A stretch of 64,000 nucleotides of DNA from Emmonsiellopsis sp. PD_33 (Eukaryota; Ascomycota; Eurotiomycetes; Onygenales; Ajellomycetaceae). Position 1 is the stretch's first letter, and each line of letters begins with the position of its first letter. Below are positions 47,628-60,790 of the stretch, one piece after another. The translations under genes were made by a program, and so were the position numbers. Under the pieces are notes generated by a model. It was not told the DNA's origin and made no database searches. It worked only from the letters and a program-made list of their open reading frames with translations. The stretch is from contig JANTQF010000062.1 in the NCBI GenBank assembly GCA_032988165.1, forward strand, positions 62,001 to 126,000, written 5' to 3'.

Positions 47628-47924
47628 TATTATGTGCAAGTGTGTGCCTCCTTATCATCACCACACCTAGCACATATCAACTATACTATATGCCTGGAGT
47701 GTATTCATCTCTTATATCAATGCCCCATGCTCACTCCTTACTTAGTCATTTCTTATGTTATCACACAATTATATATATACCTTCACTGAGGTTCCTACAT
47801 ATAGAAACCTCAGTAATTAGCTACTTTCCTTCAAGTACCCTACCTTCAACCTTAGCTATATCTATATTCAATCTATTCCTCCTATTGAGCTCTTCACATT
47901 GTCTATTTAGCCTACACCCTCACA
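47628..47924 (+). repeat. 3' LTR of Gypsy1
   Basis: 297 bp, the same length as the 5' LTR. It ends CCTCACA. The first two bases read TA where the 5' copy has TG, a further C/T-type change. The apparent 173-residue frame at 47,642-48,163 runs across this LTR and is not a gene. Confidence 0.93.
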
Positions 47925-47929
47925 TAAAG
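47925..47929. repeat. Right 5-bp target-site duplication of Gypsy1
   Basis: TAAAG, identical to 40,495-40,499. Confidence 0.9.
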
Positions 47930-47930
47930 A

Positions 47931-50900
47931 CTACAAAGTATTCTCTCCTCCACCCACATCTTCTTTCTTTTTACTGTTATTCTCCACTGAATCTATATTA
48001 TTCAACACTGCCAGCATTTGATCATTATGAAGGTAAAATTTCTTTATCTAGTTACCTACAGTGGTGCTGTGGAACAGTATGCTATTTAGTTCTTCAAAAT
48101 GGTAAGTATCTTTCTTGTGGTTCACTTCTTGTACATGATATAGACTTAATCATTGAAAGTTAAGTTTAATGGAATAAGATGTCTCTATTTTAGTGTCATA
48201 CAGAAGGATAAGATCTTCTATCTGAACTAAATTGCACACTAACCACTTAATTTCATTAAATAGATCCTGATTTTTCTCTCATGTGTGCTGTAGGTGAAAG
48301 GCTGCTTCCTCTAGATTCTTATTCTATTTCTTTAACTGTTAAATCCACATGTATATCAAGTTGACATGAGAGTAAATAGTATGCTATAGAAGTATTTACC
48401 ATGTTAGTATCTCAAACTCAACAGGAAGGATAGCATCATAGCTATATTACAGATAGAATGATATCTCATCTGTTGACTATTAAATGAAGATATAATTTAC
48501 TCATAATATTAAGTAGAAATGATTAATCTAATTTCTCTTATCTACAGCAAGTTTTACTAGTGCATCTGAAATAAAGTGATAACTACATTCAATCATGCTA
48601 TTTACTTTCACATTGTATGGTGAAATTATTATTTACCTGATATAATACTTGATGGTGAGAATTCTGATTCACTTCTGATTTTCTGATCTACCATCATAAA
48701 TCATTTCTTAGAAACAATCATATCAGTATATAATATTCTTATAAATGAATTGCACTATATGTTCAGCCTTAGTATGTGTAAGAGGCTAGCTTTTAACCTA
48801 GCTAGTAAGGTCATTCTGAGTAATAACTGCACATAATTTCCCCTGATTCTTTAGAAACTTAATGATATTAATACACCACTTATCCTATAGATAGTTATAG
48901 TGAGTCAGATATAGAGATTCCTTGAGGTAGTTATTTTTCTAAAATTAACACTTACAGCATCTTTTGTAGTATGTCTTGACCTCACTAAACAAGCCTTCTC
49001 ACTAATATTACTAAGAGACCTTGTAGTTGATTGCCTTGTGGCCTTTATAATCAGACTTGTCATGCATTTAAGTAATGATTTTCTTCTGTTCATCCAGATC
49101 ATCTACCATGTGCTTTAGTAGAATCTCTTTGCCTAACTGGTGAAATAAATGTTGCCCATGCACCACATAGTTCAATGCATGTTTGTACTATTTTAGGAAG
49201 ATCTTATGAGGAATATTATTAGGTCATTTCAGGGTAATGAGGTATCTAATGATTGATTCACTGTGATTAGAATAGAAGAGTAAAAGAACATGAGATTCTT
49301 TACTATCAGTATCATCAGAAACTTCAAAGTTAGGAATAGTAGTAGAAGTCATACTAATATAATTAAGTTCTATCTTAATAAATTTATTGATATCCTGATC
49401 CTCAGACACCTTACTATTAGTAGGTAGTCATTGAGAAAGATTATCAGCAGTGCTATAAATTTGATCAGAAATGTAACAAACATCAAAATTGAACATCTAA
49501 ATCCATGCAAGTCAGTTAGTTATTAGAGCACCAGAAAGATCAGTAGCTGTCCAGTTGAGTTAAGCAATCAAAATTTTTATATTAGTTTTAAGAATGAAGT
49601 GAATATTATATAGGTAATATTAGCATTTCTTTAGCATTTTAAGGACAGCTTGACATTCTTATTTTCTTGTATCATATTTTGCTTCCACTGGGCTTCAGAT
49701 TCTACTTTCATACTGGCAGGGATGAAGCTTCTTGTTCCCAACATCTTACTGACTCAGTATTCCTCCCCAGTCATACTTACTGACATTGATTGCAATCATG
49801 ATATCCTCAGTGCCTTTAGAATAATCAATGTAGTGTAGAGTAGGAATAGTCATTAGTGCCATCTTCAGGACTAACATGACATTTGATTGCTTGGGTTTCC
49901 AGAGGAAAAAGATGTTTTTCTTGAATAGCAAATAGATTGGGTTAGAAATGAGGGTAAAGTTTGAGATTCAGATGTAATAATACATATAAACACTGATGAA
50001 GGTATGAGCTTTAGAGATCTCAGTTAGTTCAGATCACTCAATAATTTTAATAATTTTAGTGGCCTTAGAGTAATACCCATTAGTATTGATAATATATCTA
50101 ATAAGAATCATACTGAAGCAGCTGAACTCAGATTTTGCAACCTAAATGCATGTGTTTGAGAGCTCAATACTAATCAGGATCTGATCCAGATTTTAAAGAT
50201 ACTTCAAAATAAACTGGTAAATTTCTGATATGACCTCTTCATTGTTGTACTGAGATTATGGACCCTTCATACCAATATTATCCATGAAATTATCTGCCTG
50301 GTAGGGAATGTTTGAATGGAGAATGTAAGCTATGACTTAGCAGAAGATAACAATAGAATTTGTAGCACTCTATGGTAATATTATCTGGCAAAGAAGGCTG
50401 ATTAGAGTTTAGAAGGCAGTCATGTTGTGGCTATTCTCATGCAAAATGATCTGGTCATATCTGGAAAAGAAATTCATCATACTGATGATGACTTGCCTAG
50501 TAAAATCTTCTACAAAAGCATTAGCACTAGGAGGGATATAGGCATTCTGAATCATAATAGCATTCATATCCATGCAGGTATTGATGATTCAGTATTTCCC
50601 AGACTCCTTCTTCTTGATAAGAAATTATTTATTCTAATATGAACTGTGATAATATTTAAAGATACTAGAATCAACTTACTTATAAAGCATTTTTATGACT
50701 GTCAGCAGCAATTTTCAAGGAATAGAAAACCTAGAGGCCTACCATGCTTTATACTTAATAGTATGAATCTTAATTGGTGGAGAGACCTCTTCAGCTAGTT
50801 TTCTATAATCACTAAAGCTCTATGCTAATATTTTCTCCTATCTAAGCAGGATTTTGATCAGCAGCTCATACTCCTAGAGCATTAAGATTGATTCAATTCA

Positions 50901-53900
50901 AAGCTTTTCTATTCTATTAGGTGTGAGGCAAGAGCTGTGCAGGCAATCTAAGAAACAAGGCATGATTAGGTGATTATAAGGTGAAGGTAAATCCTTTGCA
51001 GATTTAATATTATCTTAATATTATTTCTAATAAATCTCTCTCCATTGATCTGTCCCATCAGATGTCTCTCCATCTATCACTAGTATATTAAGGGGCTGAA
51101 TCTTATCCACCTTCTACTTGTACAGTGTGATGATAATTGAGTAGCAAGATTGAGGAGAAGGCTCAGTAGAATTATAGAGAGAAAGATTGTATAGTTACAT
51201 GCCACAAACTTGATGAATTTTAGAGATAGAGTGCTGCAAGAAAGGAAATATAGCACATGAGAATGACTGAAAGCACTATTATAGAATAGCAGGAATATAT
51301 AGTAGAGATTTCTGAGGTAATTAAATAGTAACCTCTGATTGGCTGGAGGTATTTATCAGCCCTGGGCTGGGAAATTATAATTAACTGGATTTTCTCTCAT
51401 TACTCTTATATGGCAGAATTTCTACCCCACTATCTACTATATTAATGCTGCTGACTCTGACTTCATCTCTTTACTCATTACTACTATTATGAAGATCAGT
51501 CAGACTCAGCACCTTTAATTTAAAGACTAATGCTTGCTGTAAAGATTATCCAGCTACCTGTCATCATAGTCCTCTAGAGAATAGCTGAGGAAGGAGACCT
51601 GGTTAGTTTTATTATCTAGGTTGAAAACTGTGATAGTAATGCCACTCACATTATCTGTCTGTCACACTAACTAAGTCATATTTTCATAGGGGTGGTCTAG
51701 AATGCACTCATGAGAACCATACTCTAGAATGAAGAAGGTTTGAGGCATAAATATAGATTCAATATAAATTAGGATATTCTTATAAATTCTAATGATATCA
51801 TTGTACTAATTACTAGCATTAAGAATTAGCTTAAGAGCATCTTTCTGAATGATCAGACTAAGACTCAAGATAGTACTCTTCATCATGTAGTTGATCTCTG
51901 CCCTGCCATTAAATATAGCTTTAATCTGACCCTTTCTGATGCTAATAGAAAACTTGATATGACTAATGGATATCAGGTTCCACTAAGAATTATATTCTGA
52001 GATATGGTAGAAAGGCTGAACAAAGAAGACTCTAGTAGATTCTTCCTTAATTATATGCTATTAAACTTCAACTGGAAGATTCTGAAAGAATGTCTGTTGT
52101 AACTGAGTAAAGTAGGTTATAATATTTTTGAGCTAAATTCTGATGATCTTTTAACACATAATTTTCTCAAAGACTATCTGAATTGTAGTAGCATGGTTCT
52201 TCTTATCTCTTATTTTAGTAGATAGTTTTGACCCTTTAGGCTTTTTAGAATAATAGAGGATAATTTTCTTCTGAATCTCAGACACTTTGATTATCTCAGC
52301 ATTAGATACAGCTTTATCAATCAGCTGAGTTGGCATTTCTTTCTGAAGTTAGCTATTAAGAAGGATCTGTGATTCATTAGGATTAGGCAAAGATGAGATG
52401 ATGTCCTCAGCAAATAAAACCAATTTTTAAGAGTTATTTAAATAGTAACTAGCCCTTTGAGAATGGGTGAAAAATAGGGCTTTCTCCTTTTCAATTCAGT
52501 TAGAGAGTATAGATTAATTCTTATTAGCAGCTGATTCTTTATTCTTACTATTTCCTATAATAGTCTGAGCAACCATCATACTAGTAACCTTTTTTACTTT
52601 ACTATCTGAGTTACCTTCTTCTGCACTGCTTTTAAACCTAACATCACATATGCTAATAAAATTGACTACAGATAATAAGCTATTGTCAGAGGAAATAAGG
52701 ATGCTACCATCATTGCAGAGTTTTACTACTAATGAAATAATAGGAGGTATGAATCTTTACTTAAGAGTATATTTGATAATAATGATGTGTGATTCATATT
52801 AATTCATATTGATCTTTAAACTGTACTACATCACATATTCATCAAAGTATTTACTTATTCTATTTTAATGGATCTTTCCCTGGTTAATCAGCTCATCAAT
52901 TTGAAGATACTAAGGGAGCATATAAGAGGAGTCATCATAACCCTAACAGGCATGAGAAGAATAATCATATTATGACATACTTTCAGATTAAAATTGATAT
53001 GAACTGCCAGGGTCATGCTACATCTTATAATAGGAAATATTTACAAGATTTTAAGCAGGATTAATAGATCTCTAGTGGGTAAGAATGCATGGCATCACAG
53101 CTGATTATTACATATTCTCCTGCTGTTGGAAATTTATAATGGCTAGTAACAACACATTTATCTAGTTAACAAGAGATTCAAGCAAGCTATCATTTGAATT
53201 CCTTGGAGCTAAATCAGAAGAAGCAGGTAGTGCAGAGGAGGCCACTTAAAGTCTCAGCACAGTCAGGGTAAATGAATTGAAGATAGATTGAGCAGGAGGC
53301 AGCTGAGTAGGCAGTATCATATAAGAACTTAGATCAAGTGTAATCATCTGAATTATCTTTTCCTTAACTTTCTGAGATTCAGCTGTAGCTTTGCAAATCT
53401 TTGAAATCTTCCACTCAGATGGGTTATTTTGATTAAACCTAGCCTTATGAAAAGCCTTCTTGCAAACTCCATCAGGCAGGCCTTGTAAGAACAACTGGCA
53501 GGCAAGAGATTCCTAGATTTCATTCTGACTAATTAGTAGCTCAGTAATGGCACAGAATTAACAGTAGAAAGTAAGAATGTCTTGGCTGAAAGATTATTTA
53601 AAATTAGATAGAGTATTCAGATAGATTTGATTATATATCTACTGATGAGTATCATCCTGTCAGAACTCTAATATCAACCTGATCTTAACTTTTATCCAGA
53701 TTTGTAGGTCTTTCATCAGCTAATCCACATGACCTTACAGTTCTATAGAGTAATAATTGTATAATACTATTAAGATTTCATTCTCAGGAACATGGTGCAG
53801 CTTCAGCACAGCATTGAACTGGTTAATGAACTAAGTGATATTCTTTCCATTAAAAGAGGGGGCTCCAAGGGATTTAGAAACCAACATGAGCATGACAAGC

Positions 53901-54085
53901 TACTGATAAACTATTTTACTTTTAGGAGGTAAAGTACTACTAGGTGTAGGTAGGCCTGATGAGGAATTGGTAGAGCTGAACATTTTCTTACTGTTGATCT
54001 TGATTTTTGATAGTAGAGCTGATGTTTTTTCTGACTGAGTTTGATGATGTGCAATGAAGTCCAACTGAGTGTGCTTAGAAGACAT
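47931..54085 (-). pseudogene. Gypsy2 gag-pol polyprotein, degenerate
   Basis: On the minus strand gag starts at 54,085 (MSSKHTQLDFIAHHQTQSEK) and continues through GLPDGVCKKAF near 53,475. A protease-like part (IKAIFNGRAEINYM, then ILEYGSHECILDHPY) lies at about 51,930-51,700. Reverse transcriptase has FMDNIGMKGP at 50,288-50,259, with the catalytic pair Asp-Asn instead of Asp-Asp. RNase H is at about 49,930-49,740 (IFFLWKPKQ, MIAINVSKYDWGGILSQ). The integrase zinc region is near 49,165-48,930 (MHDKSDYKGHKA) and the C-terminal part near 48,200-47,931 (LILLYDTKIETSYSIKLNF, EELNSIPF, IKKFYLH). The final TAG is at 47,933-47,931, two bases from the Gypsy1 target duplication. The RT-RNase H-integrase order marks Ty3/Gypsy; the lineage differs from Gypsy1. 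Confidence 0.9.
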
Positions 54086-54531
54086 ATATTAATAGAGAAA
54101 TAAATAGATAAGTGACTCTTATTTATAAATGAGAAATAGGTTGATAATAGTGGTAATATCTATATCTTTTTGCAGGTAGAAGTTCAGGAACTTAAGGAAG
54201 AGAAGGAACTATAAGATCTACTGCAGATTTTTCTTCTCACTAGAGTCTACATTTATTGAGGAATGGCTTGATGGATTTGATAGTTCAGTAGGTCCATTCT
54301 TTAAAGTTTTCTTCTGATAGTATTACCATTGGTGCAGCTGCAAGGCTGCAGGCCTGCTTCAACCAAATGGGCCTATCACAAACTGAAATAAGAGAATTGT
54401 ATTGAGTAGTATACTCAATAAAAGAAAAGAAAAAAGAGGAAAGAAACTCAGTATAATTATTTATATCAATGCTGCTATCTATTCATTCATTCATATTTCT
54501 AATTGTGTGCACCAATGAAGTGGGGACAAGG

Positions 54532-54834
54532 TGTGCACATCAGATGGCACTGAACAGAGCAGTAGTAAACACAAGAAAAGAATTAATATTGATGTTGAAG
54601 CAGAGGAATGTATTAGCAATCTATAGTATAAAATAACATAGTAATAGAATGATAAGATGACACTCAAAAGAAATAAAAGATCTATCTCAAAGAAGCATAT
54701 ACATGCATGAGAAATCCACAAATAAATAGATGAAGTCTCACAATGAAAGGAAAATATCTATTTTCATGGCTGTGCTTGGCAGTGAAAAGTCTTAGTAAAA
54801 AATTGATCCAACCTGATGGTAGATCCCCATCATA
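54532..54834 (-). repeat. LTR-like repeat, copy B (about 303 bp)
   Basis: It matches copy A at 14,908-15,210. It lies 450 bp upstream of the Gypsy2 gag start on the same strand, the place expected for a 5' LTR, but I find no partner at the Gypsy2 3' side. It may be that LTR or a solo LTR; its inner border could extend toward 54,380. Confidence 0.6.
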
Positions 54835-56330
54835 GTACTAACATAAATATAACCTAAATCTACATGTTATTCTACTAGAGTCTTGATGATAGATGAGATT
54901 TCACTATTTATGAGAGTTAGACTATCTGAATTTATAGTAGCTGCAGTGAGCCTAATTTTCAGATTGGAATATTTATATAATTTAACCATATATAATATTA
55001 CTCTACATGGGTGGTTGAGATCCTCCTCAGAGTCATATTCTATAACCTTATAGATATTTTCTTGACCAGAAGTTTGAACTATGTGAAAAATAATACTATT
55101 TAATGCTTTGCAAATGAAATATAAAGATATAGTGATAGAGAGTTTAAATTTGAAGCCTTGATCCTTCATCATAGTAAATAAAAGAAGATTAATAGTTAGT
55201 TCTAAAGTGTAATAAACATTCTTAATAGTGACATTTTACTATGTAAAAGCTCTATATCTCCTCATGTTCTCCTGCTCATACTTCTTAGCTTAGATTAGTC
55301 AGCCCAACTAATGATATCTACATCACAGAGCTTCCAGAGACTTAGAAGAATCAAGCTTTTTACTATGATATTAATGATGCACAGTATTCTTATTACAATT
55401 AGTAACATGTCTTGAGTTTCAATGGGTTATCCAAAGAAATGAATCTAATCCTCTGTGAGCCCCCACTGAGAAACCTACCCCTCATCTTTGATAATAGACT
55501 CTATAGGATGTCTGCAAGCCTTACAGTTGAAACCATCTGACTAGCCTACCACCTAACCTCATATATAACTAATGATGGTCCTTATATTTACATAGTGAGC
55601 TAAGATGTTCTTCAAGTAGTTAAGTATATAATCTCCACTGTGGAATACCTAGAGGCCTCATTGAAGTTAAATACTTTACTTGCAAGCTAAGTCTGAACTT
55701 GCAGTACTAATATAAGAATGAAGAGTTAAGATGCAGTGGAACTTTCAGCATATCTAGTAGATTAAATGATTGATAAAGTATCTTTTTAAAGTAACATTAA
55801 ATGATTTATATATAGTATAAAATCACTACTGAAGGATTCTGACTGCTTAGCTTTCATATAGTTATATATACCTCTTATACTCTCATCTGAGTCCTCTAAA
55901 TCATCACAACAGCCCTTGATTCTATTCTTAACTGAGCAAATAATAATAAACAAGTAGACAACAGCTTTAGAGACAGAAGCTCTAATGGATAATTCAGAAG
56001 GAACTATAATAAATATAGTGATAAATACTCTATATTCTTCTAGTACTTACTTTAAGATCATTTAGAAGCTAAATTCAATTACTTATTTAAGTAACTCATA
56101 ACTTAGACTTCTAATATAGAATACTAGGACATTCATAACTACCTTAAAGTTAGCTTAGAATTCAAAATAAATAAACTCAATTTCTTACTCTTTTTTTCCT
56201 CTTTCTTCTGTATCTCTCTCATCTTTCTTTTTACCCTCATTCATAATATCAAACATGAGATTTACTGTTCAAAATGCTAATGATGACACTCAACTAATAG
56301 AAGTTTTATAATGTTAGAGTTCATTCTCTA
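54835..56330. other. Unassigned decayed sequence
   Basis: A short minus-strand frame (54,867-55,172, starting MMKDQGFKFKLS) and a longer plus-strand protein-like stretch at about 55,270-55,860 (for example LTSYITNDGPYIYIVS) are present, both broken. I recognise neither. Likely further element remnants. Confidence 0.4.
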
Positions 56331-57299
56331 TAGAGTGCAGATAAGTCTAAGTTAAGTTGATTATATATACTTTCAAGTTGAGTTACTCACAAATCTATAA
56401 CCTTTTGAGCTAAGTCCAAGCTAAATATATATTCAACTCAACTCAATCTAAGTTGTCAATGAGAACTCTCAAGCCAAATATTTATTAAATAACATCCAGA
56501 ATCAATTCAAATAATTCCAAGTTAACTTGAGTTAGTATATGGGGATTATTTTCATTATATTCTAACTAGTAATCATCCTATCAAACATTCATATTAAAAT
56601 TTAAAAATTCTAATACTAATAATCAATCTTCCTTTTTCTTCTGAAAATGCCCTTTTATACTCTATAGTGTCTTAGACTTTCTATCTCTTTTTCTCCTCTC
56701 TTTTTTCATAGATAGCTTCTCATTCTCACTATTATCCTTCTCTCTCTCATATTTCTCACTAGTCTCTTGATCCTCACTATTTCTCTGCTCCTCAACTACC
56801 AGAAAGACCTCAGCACTATCACATAAGATATCAATTATTTCATTAATCACTGAATTTAAACCTACTTCACTACCTTTCATACTCTCATTAATTTAAGCAT
56901 TTAAATCTCCTTTACTGATCATATTACCCATCACACCATCTACAACATACTTTATCTTAAATGTAAGTTATTATTCACACATTACATTCTACATATTATT
57001 ACTCATAACATCCTCTATCTCATCACTACATTATTATTCACAGATCACAGCCTCATCATATATAAATTATATAGTATTCTTTATCTTATCTTCTAGTTTT
57101 CCTCTGCACTTTATAGTCTCCATCTCATTCTTCACAACATTCTCTATATTCTTATTAGAAGGTTATCTCTAGACAATCATTATCATTATAATACTCTCAG
57201 GCTCACAAGGTTGTTATCTGTGGACAACATTTTACTCACACTATGATTTTCAAGTCTTCTTAAGGGTATCCCTCAGTACAAGTAATATTAGTATCCTAC

Positions 57300-59560
57300 T
57301 GATTTTCTTGTAGAGCTCTTTCCCCCACATCAATAAATTAGATATCTTAAGATTTAAAGTAGCTAGATTCCTCTATTCTGATTAGTCTTTCCCTCACCCC
57401 ATGAGAACATTCAAATAATTGATAGCTCTCTCTACCAATTCATCTATCTAGCCTATCTGGCCACCTAATTGTGCAGAGATGTCAGAGATTACTTTTCTCA
57501 TAAAATTTGCACATCAGTATCATTGAAATGTATGATTAATAGTTAGTACCTATATATAAATATCTCTTTTCTGACCCAGGCAATGCATGCATGCTATAGT
57601 TTGAAACATCATATTCAAATTATGTAGTAACTCAATCAAAATCATTGTCTGACACCTACTTAGCTATAGGTTAGCACTAAATCCCCCCACATAATTAGTC
57701 ATAATTAACACTTTGGTCCTCCTCAACTCCTCATTATTAAAGTTATTAATAATCACATCTTATTTTTTCTATATTATACTTCCCCTTAATCATATTATCT
57801 CCATACTAAAATTAGAGCACATCATGGATGCTAGCCACACAGTATTTAGTTCATAAGTAAATAATGCTACCTTTTCCTTGCTAATCTCACACATTTTATA
57901 TAACACTTTTATTAAATAACAAGCAATAGGAGACATACACATCAACTCTATATGCCTGTTAAAACAAGTTAATGAAATGACATAATAGTAGGTATCAGCT
58001 AGATAATAATAATATAGAAAGAACAACAGCCCAAAATCTAGCTAGAAAGTCAAGTTTTTGAGAGTAATTACTCTTATCTTCTTTAACCCTATATATTTAT
58101 GAAACTCTAAGATTTTTGAAAATAGCAATGTAACCTGCAAAGCACATACTCTTATACTGTTCTGAATGGGAATATTAGTACTATTATTAAATATACTCAG
58201 TATTAATAATTGTTTTATATATTTAAGGTGAAATGTATAATACTCAAGTTACTTCTGTGAGCTCATTTGGAGCATCACAGTATTGATGTGTTTTAGAGGA
58301 ATGATCTTCCCAATCCACTAACCATTAATCACAGTCTGTTATAATTTTTAAATTAGTATTATTTTCAAAAGCTTCAGAATAACAACAGCTACAGTGTCAG
58401 GTTCTATGTGTCTGTTAGTTGAAAGTCACTATATGTAAAGTGGATTAAATAGTTCTAATTTCTCTTCCTCTGATGACACTGATTGAAACTTATTAATAGT
58501 TAGGCACTTAAGAAACTTCTTGAGATCTGGATAATGCATCTAGAGGTCAGTCAGATAAAATAAATGCATATAGCTATAGAAATTACAAGTCTTATTTAAC
58601 AGTGAGGTAGCTGACACCATCTAGAGAAAGTCCAGCTTAAATAACTTCACTATGCATAAAATCCCAGAGGATAGATGATAGAGGTAATGCCTCTCATCAA
58701 TAATCACTCTATACATATAACCTGGGAATTTCAAATAGTATGTGGTAATATACTTATTTTATGTAGTTATCTCTTCAATTAGTAGTAGATCTTCAGTTTC
58801 AGGGGCAGTAAGGCAGAAGTTCTTATTATTCACAGATAAAGAGTTAAATGTTAATAACTTATTATCTATAAATAATAAGAACTTATTATTAATAATCTTC
58901 TATTTCTTATATATTTCCTTTTATTCTAAATGTAAATCTATAGAAAGAACATTCAATTCATTATTATTTATTATAATATCTCACTTCTTTATCATCTTGG
59001 CCTCAATAAAATACTTTCAGAATATAAAATGCAATATGACAAACACCATCCAATCAGAATCAGTAGTTTTATACTTATAGAGCTGAGATTTCTCTAGATG
59101 TATTAATGCCTCTATCATTGCTATCTTCAAGATGTAATGTGAAGAGAATATTAAATTATTTCCACAGTAAAATAATTCTATAAATTATAAAGATAATGAA
59201 TGCAGAAAAAATCTACTATAATTACTTTACTATAATTAAGTAGTAACTGGCAGAATCATTATAATAGTCAGCCTGGCTAGTTCTTTGCCATTCAGAACAC
59301 TAACATCTCATACCTTCAAAATAAAAGATAATATGATTAATATCTTTCTGAGACCTATAATGTCTGCTAGAATTCTAATGTATAGAGCTAGCTTATCATC
59401 TTAAATCTTTTAAAAACTTTTACTTTTCATCTCAAATATCACTATCACACTATTAACCTGATGAGGATGCAGCTTTACAGACTATAATATATTTAAAGTT
59501 AACATTTAATTTTCCTCTATACTTAACATCATTAACATATTGGTAATCATAGATGTGTTA
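57300..59560 (-). pseudogene. SNF2-family ATPase/helicase, degenerate (copy 2)
   Basis: On the minus strand the Q-motif-like VKLHPHQVNSVIVIFEM lies near 59,500-59,440, followed after a frame change by ILADIIGLRKILIIL near 59,375-59,330 (expected ILADxxGLGKTL). Motif II is VIIDERH near 58,706-58,687 and motif III MVSATSLLN near 58,618-58,592, both in one frame with FYSYMHLFYLTD following. These are SNF2-type N-terminal motifs in correct order and spacing. The C-terminal helicase lobe should lie between 58,400 and 57,300 but is too decayed to place. A Lys/Glu-rich frame at 56,662-56,880 may be the C-terminus or a separate gene. It differs in sequence from copy 1, so the two are not recent duplicates. 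Confidence 0.75.
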
Positions 59561-60790
59561 TAGCAGACATGAGATAACTCTCTTATTATTGCATAATTAA
59601 CTTTATTATATGCATATGGTGTCTTAATTACCTTCTTATTCATTATATTATTCATTATGATCTTAATGATATTCAACACTTTCTAATCTAAATTTTGTAG
59701 AGATAATGAGCTTTTCATCTAATAGTCCTCCTTAGTCATTGTGTGCTTGATTGCATACATATATAGCTCACACTTTTAGTGGTGTGTTATTAGTGCAAGT
59801 TTCACTTGTGAGTTCATTTTGAATATATTCTCCTCAGACTTATTATCCTCAGATAATAAATTAATTATCTTAAGAGAGTTAGTTGCATCATCAACTCTCT
59901 CTTCATTATTAAAGGGTAAATCTCAGTCAAAACTGAGATTATCTGCATTATTTAAAGCCTTAATGAGTCCTTGCACAGAGTTATCCTGTTTCTTGGGGAG
60001 AAACTCATTAATATATGTTACTAGCTTGACTGTATTGTTTTAAACTCAAGTTTTATTTAATATTACTAATTACTTGTTTTACTTTTATTCTACATGAATA
60101 TAAATCTAACAACATAAAAGTATATAGACCCTATGAAAATCCTTCAAGTTTGATAATATAGCCTTAGCTTCAATATTCAGCACATAGCAATGAAAGAACT
60201 GGTCTTCATTCTGATTGAGTACATGAAGATAGATATTAATGATTGTTAGAAATGCATAGTATTTCATAATATTTATTTTAATGATATTAAATAAGTTTTA
60301 AACTATCTACTAGTTAATTTTCATTATTGAGAAGACTAAGATTTATATAACATCTGGTATCATGTGAATTAACTCAAAAAACTTTAGTAGAGATAGCATT
60401 ATAGGGTCTTTCACTCCTTATTTTATTAATCCTGATAGGGTCATCCAGCTGTTCCCATGCAGTGCAACATACTCCTCAAATAATAATTAATTTTTTGTGA
60501 AGAGTAAATAAAGAGTATTTATATTAGAATAGTTCTTCAAGTAACCAGCTATAAATCCTTAATCTCTGTAAAATTCAGTGCATTTAAGTTCAAACTCAAA
60601 GCAGTAAATCCCTTTCAGAAGGAAATCACAGGCTCACTTAACATCTTTAGTAGTAATTATTATCTTAGCTTTCTTCTTTCTTAGTACTCTTTTGCCTGCA
60701 TTTTCATTGAGCTGCATAGTGGATGTCTTCTAAGTTATTATCATTTTAGATGCTGAAATAGAGACTTGTTAGATGTTGACTCCTTCAAGA
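59561..60790 (-). pseudogene. Coding remnant upstream of SNF2 copy 2
   Basis: Minus-strand sequence is protein-like over about 1.2 kb with scattered stops: NENAGKRVLRKKKAKI near 60,710, GFIAGYLKNYSNINTLYLLF near 60,560-60,490, FEEYVALHGNSWMTL near 60,480-60,430, and FLPKKQDNSVQGLIKALNN near 59,995-59,940. It could be the N-terminal extension of the SNF2 protein or a separate gene. No domain recognised. Confidence 0.45.

Larger units (their letters stand above)
40500..47924 (+). mobile_element. Gypsy1: complete chromodomain-type Ty3/Gypsy retrotransposon (7,425 bp)
   Basis: Two 297-bp LTRs in direct orientation (40,500-40,796 and 47,628-47,924) and an exact TAAAG duplication on each side define the element. 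Inside are degenerate gag and pol regions in the order capsid-like, protease, reverse transcriptase, RNase H, integrase, chromodomain, i.e. a chromovirus. A polypurine tract lies just before the 3' LTR. About 1.5 kb between pol and that tract has no recognised gene. The LTRs differ almost only at ancestral CpG or other C/T, G/A sites. It interrupts Gypsy2 immediately after the polyprotein stop. Confidence 0.95.

Noticed and set aside
47642..48163. 173-residue open frame
   Set aside because: It spans the 3' LTR of Gypsy1, the target duplication and the end of Gypsy2; a junction artefact.
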